30,940 bases of DNA from Legionellales bacterium UBA4722 (lineage in GTDB: Bacteria; Pseudomonadota; Gammaproteobacteria; DSM-16500). The notes beneath the pieces are model-generated. The model saw nothing but the letters and a program-made list of their open reading frames with translations, was not told where the DNA came from and made no database searches. The stretch covers positions 353 through 31,292 of the forward strand of contig DHJK01000164.1 in NCBI GenBank assembly GCA_002404295.1, read 5' to 3'. This document shows, one piece after another, positions 1 to 8,335 of this stretch; position 1 is the first letter of the stretch; the number at the start of each line of letters is the position of its first letter. A program made the translations under genes and the position numbers.

Positions 1-71
1 AGCAACCTAGTCTTTTCAGAGCTGATTAGAGCCATAGAGGCTCAAAGCAGCGTTGAAAGACTGGGTTGCTT
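1..71. repeat. Palindromic intergenic element downstream of proC
   Basis: The outer arms AGCAACC-AGTCTTT (1-17) and AAAGACT-GGTTGCT (57-71) are inverted complements with small interruptions. An inner hairpin is built on GAGCC/GGCTC near 30-44. The adjoining 65-106 contains a GTCATT/AATGAC-type inverted stretch like the dispersed GTCATTGCGAGC repeats common in gammaproteobacterial intergenic regions. It lies just after the proC stop and may act as a transcript end. The window edge cuts the left side, so the full extent is unknown. Confidence 0.6.
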
Positions 72-103
72 CGCTCACGCTCGCAATGACGATGGTGAGC
101 TTG

Positions 104-964
104 TCATTCTAGTTCTTTACTTAATTCTTCAGCCCGCTTTTGTGCAGCGAGCAATGTATCCGCCATGATCTCACGAATCTTAGCTTTTTCAAGTACTTTA
201 ATAGCTTGTTCTGTGGTGCCACCCGGGGATGTGACGGCCGTGCGTAATTCTACAAGAGTTTTTTTGCTTTCTTGTGCCAATCGTGCAGCACCATAAGCGG
301 TTTGTAATGTGAGGATACGAGCAGTTTCTGGGGGTAGTCCTAATTTTTCACCCGCTTGCTGCATGGCTTCCATGATTAAGAAAAAATACGCAGGACCCGA
401 GCCTGATAGCGCTGTCACTGCATCAATTAAATTTTCTTGATCTAACCAAAGTGTAATACCAGCAGCACTTAAAATCGAATCAGCCCACTGTTTTTGGTTT
501 TGAGTAACATAATGATTCGCGAATAATCCTGTTGCACCACAACCAATAACGACGGGGGTGTTTGGCATGCTGCGTATAATAGAGATGCCACCACCTAGCC
601 ACTGTTGAATGCTGGCTTCTGTGATGCCGGTTGCAACTGAAATGATGAGCGGTTTTTTTTGTTGTATGGTGGCCGTTAATTCTAAAGCCACTTTAGAGAA
701 AATTTGAGGCTTAATCGCAAAAATGACAATATCTGCTGTTGCAACTGCAGTTATGTTGTTGGTGCTTGTCTTAACGCCAAATTTTTTTTCAATTTGTTTA
801 AGCTTATCTTCAGAAGTACTAGTAAGTGTGATTTTAGTTGGATCGTATTGTTTAGAAACCAGCCCACCTAATAAGCTAGTTCCCATATTGCCAGCACCGA
901 TAATCGTAATGGCTTTTGTCTTTTCAACGCTAATGTTAGGTGCGTTTTGTGTTTTGCTATTCAT
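104..964 (-). CDS. proC: Pyrroline-5-carboxylate reductase
   Basis: It catalyses the last step of proline synthesis, NAD(P)H-dependent reduction of 1-pyrroline-5-carboxylate to proline, in the cytoplasm. The N-terminal Rossmann motif IIGAGNMG is near residues 21-28. The family signature is present as ALSGSGPAYFFLIMEA followed by AGEKLGLP, and the C-terminal dimerisation part contains TSPGGTTEQAI. At 286 aa it is slightly longer than the usual 270, because about 18 residues precede the first beta strand. GGA lies a few bases upstream of the ATG. Its start is 2 bp beyond the stop of the upstream secreted-protein gene, so the two are probably cotranscribed. Confidence 0.95.
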   Translation of the reverse strand: MNSKTQNAPNISVEKTKAITIIGAGNMGTSLLGGLVSKQYDPTKITLTSTSEDKLKQIEKKFGVKTSTNNITAVATADIVIFAIKPQIFSKVALELTATIQQKKPLIISVATGITEASIQQWLGGGISIIRSMPNTPVVIGCGATGLFANHYVTQNQKQWADSILSAAGITLWLDQENLIDAVTALSGSGPAYFFLIMEAMQQAGEKLGLPPETARILTLQTAYGAARLAQESKKTLVELRTAVTSPGGTTEQAIKVLEKAKIREIMADTLLAAQKRAEELSKELE

Positions 965-966
965 TA

Positions 967-1791
967 TTATCCTACTGTGCTTGATGCGTCTTTTGCTTCG
1001 GATATAATAAGTGCGTTGGGCGAAAAAATATTTTTTAATTCAGAAAAAGGAATTTCTACTTCTTGAGGCCCATTGGTATAAGGAGCCACTTGATATTCGT
1101 CAAAGGTGATTAAAATTGAATCTGCTTGAATATTCCAGTTTTTGTAGTTTGTAGGATTCGCTTTAGCGCCGCTTGCGATCATCCATTTATCTTTCAAGGA
1201 AGCGGTTAATTTTTCGCTGCTGTATTTTGATAATGATTGTAGGTAGTTTGTCTTAGGCTTGAATAAATCGCTAAGCGCTAATTCTTTGTTATTAGATAAA
1301 TCAAAATTCAGTACACGGTAAACATGGAAGGGGTGTGCGCGACCGGCTTGCATGCCTTCAATATTTAAACGTATGCTGACTAGTGATAATGGATTGGGGT
1401 GTATCACATCGACATCATAATCAATAGAGAGAGTGTTATGTCTGACATCTTCAGGCAGAGTTTTCATATGTGGAAGATCATGTTTCACGCTATTTTTAAA
1501 CTGTTCAATTTCAGTGGTAACCATGTTAGTGATATGTTGATTAAAGTTTTCAGCAGCAGGCGATAATGGAGTGCCGACAATTTGTGGGTAGGTAGCATTG
1601 AGTGTGTAATTTAATGCTTGGTTTTCTTCATTTGTTGTTTTAGAAATGACCTTAAGATGACTGTTGATAATAACGGCTTCGGTTTGTGTGTCTGCTGTGG
1701 TTGGATTGACTGCTGTTGTAACGGGTGCTGGATTGGCAATCGCAAAATTGGTTGCTAAAAGGGTGGTTGCTAGAAAAAGTAATTTTTTCAT
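967..1791 (-). CDS. Secreted DUF4163/DUF3298 (RsiV-like) protein
   Basis: The protein begins MKKLLFLATTLLATNFAIA, a clear Sec signal peptide with a cleavage-like A-N-P boundary, so it is probably periplasmic. A Thr/Ala-rich linker follows. The region ending in ADSILITFDEYQVAPYTNG then PFSELKNIF resembles the DUF3298 domain of RsiV/PdaC-like proteins. The reading frame extends to 1815, but the ATG at 1789-1791 is preferred: GAGG lies 6 bp upstream and the signal peptide then starts at the N-terminus. The function is unknown; related domains bind lysozyme or deacetylate peptidoglycan, but I see no metal-binding catalytic motif. It is the first gene of a probable operon with proC. Confidence 0.75.
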   Translation of the reverse strand: MKKLLFLATTLLATNFAIANPAPVTTAVNPTTADTQTEAVIINSHLKVISKTTNEENQALNYTLNATYPQIVGTPLSPAAENFNQHITNMVTTEIEQFKNSVKHDLPHMKTLPEDVRHNTLSIDYDVDVIHPNPLSLVSIRLNIEGMQAGRAHPFHVYRVLNFDLSNNKELALSDLFKPKTNYLQSLSKYSSEKLTASLKDKWMIASGAKANPTNYKNWNIQADSILITFDEYQVAPYTNGPQEVEIPFSELKNIFSPNALIISEAKDASSTVG

Positions 1792-1996
1792 AGGTGGCCT
1801 CAATGGTTGGTGCATGGGTTGAAGGATTACATGTGTTCAAAAATATAACAAAATTAACCTGCTATCGTCAATAGGAAAATGGTATATTTCTTACTTATGG
1901 TCGATAGTTGTGCATGTGAGGCCATTATTTGAGAGATATATTACCAATCATCAGGTACAATATGTCTTTTTTAAATACGACTATTCATTGGGTTAT

Positions 1997-3109
1997 ATGA
2001 AACTCGCTTTTTGTCTTTTTAAGTATTTTCCATTTGGTGGATTGCAGCGTGATTTTTTACGCATTGCCAAAGAATGTGTGCGCCGCGGCCATCAAGTGGA
2101 TGTGTTTACCATGGCGTGGGAAGGTGAATTGGAACCTAGTGTTTCGATTAATATCATTCCTGTGTCAGGGGCACAAAATCATGTGCGTGCCCAGCAGTTT
2201 GTGAATCAAATCCAATCGAAGCTAGCTCTTTATGATTGGGTTGTGGGTTTTAACAAAATGCCCTTGCTTGATGTTTATTATGCAGCGGATACTTGCTATC
2301 AAGCAAAAGCAAGGCGCCAACGCGGCGCGTGGTATCGATTAATGCCGAGGTACCGACATTTAATCGCTTATGAAAAAGCAGTATTTGCGGCTGATGCAAA
2401 AACTAAAATTTTATTATTGTCTAAAGCGCAGCAAGCAGAATTTATGCATTTCTATGAAACACCCGCGGAGTTATTTGAGCTACTTCCTCCCGGCATTGCA
2501 AAAGATCGAAGAGCGCCTAGTAATGCGGCTGAAATTCGCAACAAAGTTAGAGAAAAATTAGCTATTCAGGCAAACGAGTTCTTATTATTGTTAGTAGGCT
2601 CAGGCTTTAAAACTAAGGGTTTGGATCGTGTGTTATTAGCTTTCGCCGCAATGCCTGATGAATTAAAGAGTCGTTCTTATGTTTATGTGGTTGGAGAAGA
2701 TAATCCTGAGTTATTTAAACGAGAAGCAAAAAAATTGGGTATTTCAAGTCAGGTGAAGTTTTTAGGCGGGCGTAATGATGTCGCGGATTTATTATTAGCG
2801 GCTGATTTATTATTGCATCCTGCGTATAACGAAAATACAGGCACTGTTTTATTAGAAGCTTTAGTTTCTGGGTTGCCAGTTTTAACGACAGATGTGTGTG
2901 GTTATGCAGAATATATTAGTAAAGCATGCGCAGGTGCGGTGCTTTCCTCACCCTTTAATCAAGTAGAATTTAATCAGACGGTTGTTCGCATGTTATTGTC
3001 TTCTGAGCAGACAACTTGGAAAAAAAACGCGTTGGCTTTTGCTCGAGAAGCAGATATTTATGGCATGCCAGAGAAAGCGGCGGATTATATTGAATCTTTG
3101 AAACTATAG
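1997..3109 (+). CDS. waaG: LPS core glycosyltransferase, WaaG-like
   Basis: GT4-family transferase that adds a hexose to heptose II of the LPS inner core at the cytoplasmic face of the inner membrane. MKLAFCLFKYFPFGGLQRDF is almost the E. coli WaaG N-terminus, with the GGLQRDF acceptor-side loop. The C-terminal Rossmann domain has LLLVGSGFKTKGLDR and the nucleotide-sugar motif ENTGTVLLEALVSGLP (EX7E). The frame is open from 1910, but homology puts the start at the ATG at 1997, giving 370 aa against about 374 for WaaG. The next gene, waaP, begins 13 bp downstream, as in other LPS core clusters. The exact sugar donor cannot be read from sequence. Confidence 0.9.
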   Translation: MKLAFCLFKYFPFGGLQRDFLRIAKECVRRGHQVDVFTMAWEGELEPSVSINIIPVSGAQNHVRAQQFVNQIQSKLALYDWVVGFNKMPLLDVYYAADTCYQAKARRQRGAWYRLMPRYRHLIAYEKAVFAADAKTKILLLSKAQQAEFMHFYETPAELFELLPPGIAKDRRAPSNAAEIRNKVREKLAIQANEFLLLLVGSGFKTKGLDRVLLAFAAMPDELKSRSYVYVVGEDNPELFKREAKKLGISSQVKFLGGRNDVADLLLAADLLLHPAYNENTGTVLLEALVSGLPVLTTDVCGYAEYISKACAGAVLSSPFNQVEFNQTVVRMLLSSEQTTWKKNALAFAREADIYGMPEKAADYIESLKL

Positions 3110-3122
3110 AAAGGTATTATCA

Positions 3123-3905
3123 TTGTTATTATTGAAAGCTGAACTTCAGTCTTATTTTCCAGAAACTTCTGCTGGCTTTGATCAGATCATGGCTTTGGAA
3201 GGTGAAGTTTATCGCGCGCTTGAAGGCAGGCGAACGCAACGGGTCATCATAGGTGATCATGTTTATTTTATTAAACAGCACGAGGGCGTAGGCTGGAAAG
3301 AAATTTTTAAAAATGTCATGCAATTACGTGCCCCTATAGTGAGCGCAAAAAATGAATGGGAAGCAATCAAAAAGTTGCAAGAATTAAAAATTGAAGTGCC
3401 TGATGTCGTAGGATATGGATGTCGTGGTATTAATCCTGCGTCATTACAGTCTTTTATTATTACACGTGAATTAACTAACACTCGAAGTTTGGAAGAGTTG
3501 GCGAAAGATTGGCAGCAATGCCCGCCTGCTTTTATGGATAAAGTAAAAATAATTAGAGAAGTCGCACGTATTGCACGCGTCTTGCATTTGAATGGCATGA
3601 ACCATCGAGATTTTTATATCTGTCATTTTTTGTTAGATTTAGGCGTACCTGTCAGTGATGGCCCTAAGCTTTCTCTCATAGATTTGCATCGTGCAGGGTT
3701 ACGTAAAAAAACTCCTCAGCGTTGGGTTGTTAAAGATTTAGCAGGGTTGTATTTTTCTAGCAAAGATCTAGGGTTAACTAGAAGAGATTGGTTGCGTTTT
3801 ATGAAAGAATATCGTAATAAACCTTTACGTGATGTATTAATGGAAAATGTATTTTGGAATAAGGTGAAAAATCGTGGCGATCAATTGTGTAGAGAGCATG
3901 AATAA
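3123..3905 (+). CDS. waaP: LPS core heptose(I) kinase, WaaP-like
   Basis: Phosphorylates heptose I of the inner core, which stabilises the outer membrane. The match to E. coli RfaP is strong along its length: LEGEVYRALEGRRTQRV near the N-terminus, FIKQHEGVGWKEIFKN, SFIITRELT, the catalytic loop GMNHRDFYICHFLLD (near residue 160), then LSLIDLHRA and KDLAGLYFSS. Length is 260 aa against 265. The start is TTG at 3123 with GAAAGG 8 bp upstream; a second TTG at 3132 is possible. It sits in the waaG-waaP order and its 3' end overlaps the next kinase gene. Confidence 0.93.
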   Translation: MLLLKAELQSYFPETSAGFDQIMALEGEVYRALEGRRTQRVIIGDHVYFIKQHEGVGWKEIFKNVMQLRAPIVSAKNEWEAIKKLQELKIEVPDVVGYGCRGINPASLQSFIITRELTNTRSLEELAKDWQQCPPAFMDKVKIIREVARIARVLHLNGMNHRDFYICHFLLDLGVPVSDGPKLSLIDLHRAGLRKKTPQRWVVKDLAGLYFSSKDLGLTRRDWLRFMKEYRNKPLRDVLMENVFWNKVKNRGDQLCREHE

Positions 3906-5370
3906 TACTACTATCCCAGAGTTAGCATTGAAGACGCTAGTCCGTGCTGATTCCATCAAACTGAAGCCTTTTCAATTAGAATTGAGTGATTCTGCTGAAC
4001 GTTTGCATTGCCATGAGATGATTCGTATTATTCCTGGCAAAAGGCTAGTTGCGCTGGGCATTTGGGACGACAAAGAAGTTGTTGCTAAATTATTTTATGG
4101 GCGTGGTAAAGCTAAACGACATTTAGAACGGGATGTGGCAGGTATTGATGCCTTGATGCAAGCAAATGTGCCTACGCCACGCATATTGTATAAAGGAAGC
4201 GCTTCCAATCAACGTATTCAAATTGTTTTGTTTGAAAAAATCAACGATGCCAAAAGTTTGGAAATAATTTGGCAAGAACAAAAAGATTCAGATACCTTTG
4301 CAAAGCTGATGAAGAAAGTGATTATAGAATTGGCAACGCAACATGTTTTAGGCATTTTACAACGTGATTTACACTTGAAAAATTTTTTAGCGACTGATAA
4401 GCGAATTTATACGTTAGATGGCGGCGGCATTGAAAAATTCCCCGATATTTTAGATAAAAATAAAAGCATGGATAATCTAGGTTTGTTTTTCGCGCAGTTG
4501 GGAGTGGGAGCCGAACAATTACAGCGCAGGCTTTTTAAAGTGTATGCGAAATCACGCGGCTGGATTGTTAAGCAAGCGGACATTGATTTTTTAACAGCGG
4601 CTGTTATTAGTAAAAACAAAGAACGTTGGATGCGATATAAGAAGAAAATTATGCGGACTTGCTCGAGCTTCGTAAGGATTAAAAAATTAAATCAATCCAT
4701 TAGTTATGATCGTGAGTATCAATCGGATGCGTTTTTGAATTTGCTTCATGATCCGGAAAAGTTTTTCACACAGCCGAACATTTCTTTTTTAAAAACAGGG
4801 CGCAGCGCGACTGTTGCAAAAATCATACTTGATGGCCGAGCGCTAGTCGTTAAACGTTATAATATCAAAAATGGTTGGCATTGGCTGCGACGTTGTTTAC
4901 GTGCAACGCGAGCTGAAACTTCTTGGCGGTTGTCACAAAAATTGCGGTTGTTTGGTATTTCTACTGCAAAACCTGTAGCTTATGTTGAGAATCGTTTTTT
5001 TGGTTTGAGAGGTAGATCTTATTTTATTATGGAGTATGTGGCTGGGCAAACGTTAGGAGAGTTTTTTTCTAATCAGGGAACGAAAAGCGATTCTCATGAA
5101 GCTCATATAGCTAAAATAGTCGTTAATACGTTACGTAATTTAGGAAAATTAAAAATAACGCACGGAGATTTGAAAATGACAAATATTTTGATTGCAGGCG
5201 AGCAACCTGTTTTAATTGATTTAGATGGGATGTGTGAGCATGTGACTTCATTTGGTTTTAAAAGGTCGTTTAAGAAAGAAGTGAGACGCTTTATGCAAAA
5301 CTGGAATCATCAGCCTAGTGTTTTTGCATTATTTCAGGGGTTATTTTTTGGTAAAAAAGGTTCTTTATGA
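3898..5370 (+). CDS. Tandem WaaP/InaA-like kinase (two kinase domains)
   Basis: Two lipopolysaccharide-kinase-like folds lie in one 490-aa chain. The N-terminal half has the catalytic loop LQRDLHLKNFL (near residue 158) and a metal-binding-like LDGGGIE. The C-terminal half has ATVAKIILDGRALVVKRYN, YFIMEYVAG, THGDLKMTNILI (near 420) and VLIDLDGM. It follows waaG and waaP as the long LPS-kinase gene does in the Pseudomonas core cluster, so a role in core phosphorylation is inferred. The ATG at 3898 overlaps the waaP stop (ATGAATAA), typical of translational coupling. A GTG at 3874 with AAGG upstream is the alternative start. Both halves keep the catalytic Asp and the DxD-type Asp, so neither looks obviously dead. 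Confidence 0.85.
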   Translation: MNNTTIPELALKTLVRADSIKLKPFQLELSDSAERLHCHEMIRIIPGKRLVALGIWDDKEVVAKLFYGRGKAKRHLERDVAGIDALMQANVPTPRILYKGSASNQRIQIVLFEKINDAKSLEIIWQEQKDSDTFAKLMKKVIIELATQHVLGILQRDLHLKNFLATDKRIYTLDGGGIEKFPDILDKNKSMDNLGLFFAQLGVGAEQLQRRLFKVYAKSRGWIVKQADIDFLTAAVISKNKERWMRYKKKIMRTCSSFVRIKKLNQSISYDREYQSDAFLNLLHDPEKFFTQPNISFLKTGRSATVAKIILDGRALVVKRYNIKNGWHWLRRCLRATRAETSWRLSQKLRLFGISTAKPVAYVENRFFGLRGRSYFIMEYVAGQTLGEFFSNQGTKSDSHEAHIAKIVVNTLRNLGKLKITHGDLKMTNILIAGEQPVLIDLDGMCEHVTSFGFKRSFKKEVRRFMQNWNHQPSVFALFQGLFFGKKGSL

Positions 5371-5377
5371 ACCACCG

Positions 5378-5622
5378 CTGTCACCCCGCAAAATTTTCGT
5401 CCATGTTATTCGACAAAAAAACCGATCTACCACGAAAATTTGTGCGGGGTCTGGTTACGTCCTTTAGTAGACCGCGCTTCATTTGATATCAGCTTATTTA
5501 CGCAACAGTTGGCGGGTTAAAATAACATTATTACTGGAGGTCGCTACCGGATCCCGCACAAATTTTCGTGATTGCCCCGTTTTTTTGTCGAACATTGTGG
5601 ACGAAAATTTTGCGGGAAGACA
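5378..5622. repeat. 245-bp nested inverted-repeat element (MITE- or BIME-like)
   Basis: This fills the gap between two convergent genes. The left arm (5378-5456) and right arm (5546-5622) are near-complete inverted copies: both carry CCCGCAAAATTTTCGTCCA, a block reading TTCGACAAAAAAAC, and ACGAAAATTTGTGCGGG. Each arm is itself an imperfect palindrome, so the 16-18-bp CCCGC-AAATTTTCGT unit occurs four times with alternating orientation (5385-5400, 5432-5449, 5552-5569, 5601-5617). No open frame is present. It could be a non-autonomous transposon derivative or a bidirectional transcription barrier; no clear target-site duplication is visible. Confidence 0.8.
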
Positions 5623-5691
5623 GTTCTGATGTTCACGTTAGATTTTGATTCTTGTCATAGAATTATGTAATATTTGCAGCAATGACGTTGT

Positions 5692-7212
5692 TTATTCGAT
5701 ATCAAACTTTATCCCCTGCGCTAACGGCAAATCATGGCTCCAATTAATCGTCGTTGTTTGCCGTCGCATGTAGGCTTGCCACGCGTCAGAACCGGCTTCA
5801 CGGCCGCCGCCTGTTTGCTTTTCACCACCAAAAGCACCACCTATTTCTGCGCCGGAAGTGCCAATATTAATATTTGCAATCCCACAATCACTTCCATGCA
5901 CTGAAAGAAACGACTCAGCATTTTGCAACTGATTGGTAAATAAAGCTGAAGATAAACCAAAACGCGAATGATTTTGCATATTAATCGCTTGGTCTAGCGT
6001 TTTATATTTCATAATATATAAAATAGGCGCAAACGTTTCACGCTGTACTACATCCCATTCGTTCTTAGCTTCCACTAAAGTAGGTTCAACATAATAACCA
6101 GAACCTTTAAGCACCTGCCCACCAAATAAAATTTTTCCACCCGCCTGCTTAATTTCCTCAAGCGTTTTTATATACTGTTCAACAGCAGCTTTATCAATCA
6201 GAGGCCCTAATAAATTTTTCTTATCAAGCGGATCGCCAATAGTAATTTTTTGATAAGCACTGATCAGTGACGTGATTAATTTATCATAAATATCTTCATG
6301 AACAATCAAGCGCCTCGTCGTAGTGCAACGCTGACCCGCAGTGCCGATGGCGCCAAAAACGATGGCAGGAACAGCGAGTCGTAAATCAGCACTTTGATCT
6401 ACAATAATCGCATTATTACCGCTTAACTCTAATAATGATTTGCCAAAACGATGCGCCACTAATTTGCTGACTTCTCTACCCACTGTCGTTGAACCTGTAA
6501 ATGAAATAAGTGGCACACGAGTATCACTGACAAAGTGTGTAGCAAGCTCATTATCATTAGTTATAAATACAGAAAAAATACCCGTTAGTTTTAGATTTGC
6601 CATGACTTTGTTACAGATATGTTGCACAGCCAATGCGCATAATGGTGTTTTAGGAGATGGTTTCCAGACAACTGTGTTGCCCGTGATAGCTGCAATAAAT
6701 GCATTCCAAGCCCATACTGCGACTGGAAAATTAAACGCACTGATAATGCCTACAACACCCAGCGGCTGCCATTGCTCATACATTCGGTGCTCGGGTCGTT
6801 CAGAGTGCATGGTTTTACCATAGAGCATGCGAGAAAGCCCTACAGCAAAATCTGCCATATCAATCATTTCCTGCACTTCTCCATCGCCTTCTTGTTTAGA
6901 CTTTCCCATTTCAAGTGAAATAAGGCTGCCTAAAGCATCTTTATGTGTACGTAACTCTTCTCCAATTAAACGCACTAATTCCCCACGTTTTGGAGCTGGG
7001 ATTTTTCGCCATGTTAAAAACGTTTTTTCAGCTTGGATGATCGTATTTTCATAATCCATTTTTGAGCACTGGTAAATAGAAGCAATCGCTTTTTCGGTGG
7101 CGGGATTATAGGAAATTAACTTACCTTCACTCTTTGTATTAGACCAAGTTTCTTCGCCTGAGCAAGCGCCAAAGTTAGTTGCGCTGAGATTTAATATTTC
7201 CAAGATATCCAT
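5692..7212 (-). CDS. amaB: ALDH7-family alpha-aminoadipic semialdehyde dehydrogenase
   Basis: NAD(P)-dependent oxidation of 2-aminoadipate 6-semialdehyde (in equilibrium with piperideine-6-carboxylate) to 2-aminoadipate in lysine catabolism. The 506-aa chain has the ALDH cofactor region VVWKPSPKTPL, the general base in LLELSGNN (near residue 262) and the nucleophile in GTAGQRCTTTRR (Cys near 295). The antiquitin (ALDH7) hallmark near the C-terminus is GAEIGGAFGGEKQTGGGRE followed by AGSDAW. It starts 20 bp after the dehydrogenase gene at 7233-8321, so the two are probably one operon. The subfamily call is firm; the physiological substrate is inferred from family and neighbour. Confidence 0.9.
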   Translation of the reverse strand: MDILEILNLSATNFGACSGEETWSNTKSEGKLISYNPATEKAIASIYQCSKMDYENTIIQAEKTFLTWRKIPAPKRGELVRLIGEELRTHKDALGSLISLEMGKSKQEGDGEVQEMIDMADFAVGLSRMLYGKTMHSERPEHRMYEQWQPLGVVGIISAFNFPVAVWAWNAFIAAITGNTVVWKPSPKTPLCALAVQHICNKVMANLKLTGIFSVFITNDNELATHFVSDTRVPLISFTGSTTVGREVSKLVAHRFGKSLLELSGNNAIIVDQSADLRLAVPAIVFGAIGTAGQRCTTTRRLIVHEDIYDKLITSLISAYQKITIGDPLDKKNLLGPLIDKAAVEQYIKTLEEIKQAGGKILFGGQVLKGSGYYVEPTLVEAKNEWDVVQRETFAPILYIMKYKTLDQAINMQNHSRFGLSSALFTNQLQNAESFLSVHGSDCGIANINIGTSGAEIGGAFGGEKQTGGGREAGSDAWQAYMRRQTTTINWSHDLPLAQGIKFDIE

Positions 7213-7232
7213 TCTGTATTGCTCATTGTTGA

Positions 7233-8321
7233 TTATAAAAAATAATGTCCGAATCGGTTGTTTGTCAATGCATCAAGTGAGATTTGTTCTTGCCTTACTA
7301 ATCCGTTAAATTTATCTGGTTGATTGACAACAATATCTAAAACAGCGCAGAGAGAGGAGGCTGTTGTTAATTGAATCGCGGACCATTCAAGGCCGTATAG
7401 AGTTTTAGGGTAAAACTTCCTTACGAAATTTTCTTCCATGAGCTGATTATCTTGCAAACCAGTCGCTGAAACATACACTAACACGACATCTTGGGCTGTT
7501 TTGGGAATTACATTTTCCAAAATGCGTTTTAACGTATCTCTATCTTGATTGAGCTTAAGATCATTCATCAAAAAACGCATTTTTTCACAATGTCCGGGAT
7601 AGCGAATAGTTTTATAATTTAATTGCTTAATACGATCAGCGTAAGTCGTGGCTAAACTACCTATTCCGCCCGATGTATTAAAAGCTTCATAAGTAAGACC
7701 ATCAATCTGAATTTCTTCTAAATCATCTAAGGGTAATAGTTGAACTGTTTTGCCATCTTCTAAGCCATAACATAAATTACCATATTCATTGATAAGTCCA
7801 TCGGTAGACCAAGTTAGAGAATATTGCAATGCGTTGCTTATATTGATGGGTAATGCACCTACACGCATTTTTACAGTATCTAATTTTGGAAAGTGTTGAA
7901 TTAAATAATTAGCGACAATACTTATAAAGCCGGGTGCTAAACCGCATTGAGGTACAAAAGCGCTAGTGACAGTACGTGCTAATTCGTTGATGGCGCCTGC
8001 GGAGCGAGTGTCTTCAGTTAGATCAAAGTAATTTAGATTAAATTCTTTGGCAATTGTCGCAATGGCGGTATTGCAATAATACGGTAAGCTTGAAACGATG
8101 GTATTCATCGTGTTTTTGCGTAAAAATTCAGAAACAGCTTTGCCATTTTGAGCATCTAGTTGCACAAGATCAAGATGAGGCGTTTTACTTTTGAGACGTT
8201 TTGCTTGGCTCGCATCGATATGGATGTCGGCGAGGAAAATTTGATAATCACCAGAATTGGCTAGTAAGGCAGCGATGAGTGAGCCAATTTTTCCTGCGCC
8301 TACAACGAGAACGCGATGCAT
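7233..8321 (-). CDS. Saccharopine dehydrogenase / lysine 6-dehydrogenase family
   Basis: The NAD(P)-binding motif VLVVGAGKIGS is at the extreme N-terminus, followed by a Rossmann domain and SSLPYYCN. The mid-region has QCGLAPGFISIVANYL, typical of the saccharopine-dehydrogenase family, and the C-terminal dimerisation domain includes NTSGGIGSL and YPGHCEKMRFL. The 362-aa length without a lysine-ketoglutarate reductase half fits a stand-alone saccharopine dehydrogenase or a lysine 6-dehydrogenase. With the ALDH7 gene 20 bp downstream, the pair could take lysine (or saccharopine) to 2-aminoadipate. If it is lysine 6-dehydrogenase, the two steps form a complete route; the substrate cannot be decided here. 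Confidence 0.85.
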   Translation of the reverse strand: MHRVLVVGAGKIGSLIAALLANSGDYQIFLADIHIDASQAKRLKSKTPHLDLVQLDAQNGKAVSEFLRKNTMNTIVSSLPYYCNTAIATIAKEFNLNYFDLTEDTRSAGAINELARTVTSAFVPQCGLAPGFISIVANYLIQHFPKLDTVKMRVGALPINISNALQYSLTWSTDGLINEYGNLCYGLEDGKTVQLLPLDDLEEIQIDGLTYEAFNTSGGIGSLATTYADRIKQLNYKTIRYPGHCEKMRFLMNDLKLNQDRDTLKRILENVIPKTAQDVVLVYVSATGLQDNQLMEENFVRKFYPKTLYGLEWSAIQLTTASSLCAVLDIVVNQPDKFNGLVRQEQISLDALTNNRFGHYFL

Positions 8322-8335
8322 GTTGTTGAATCCTT

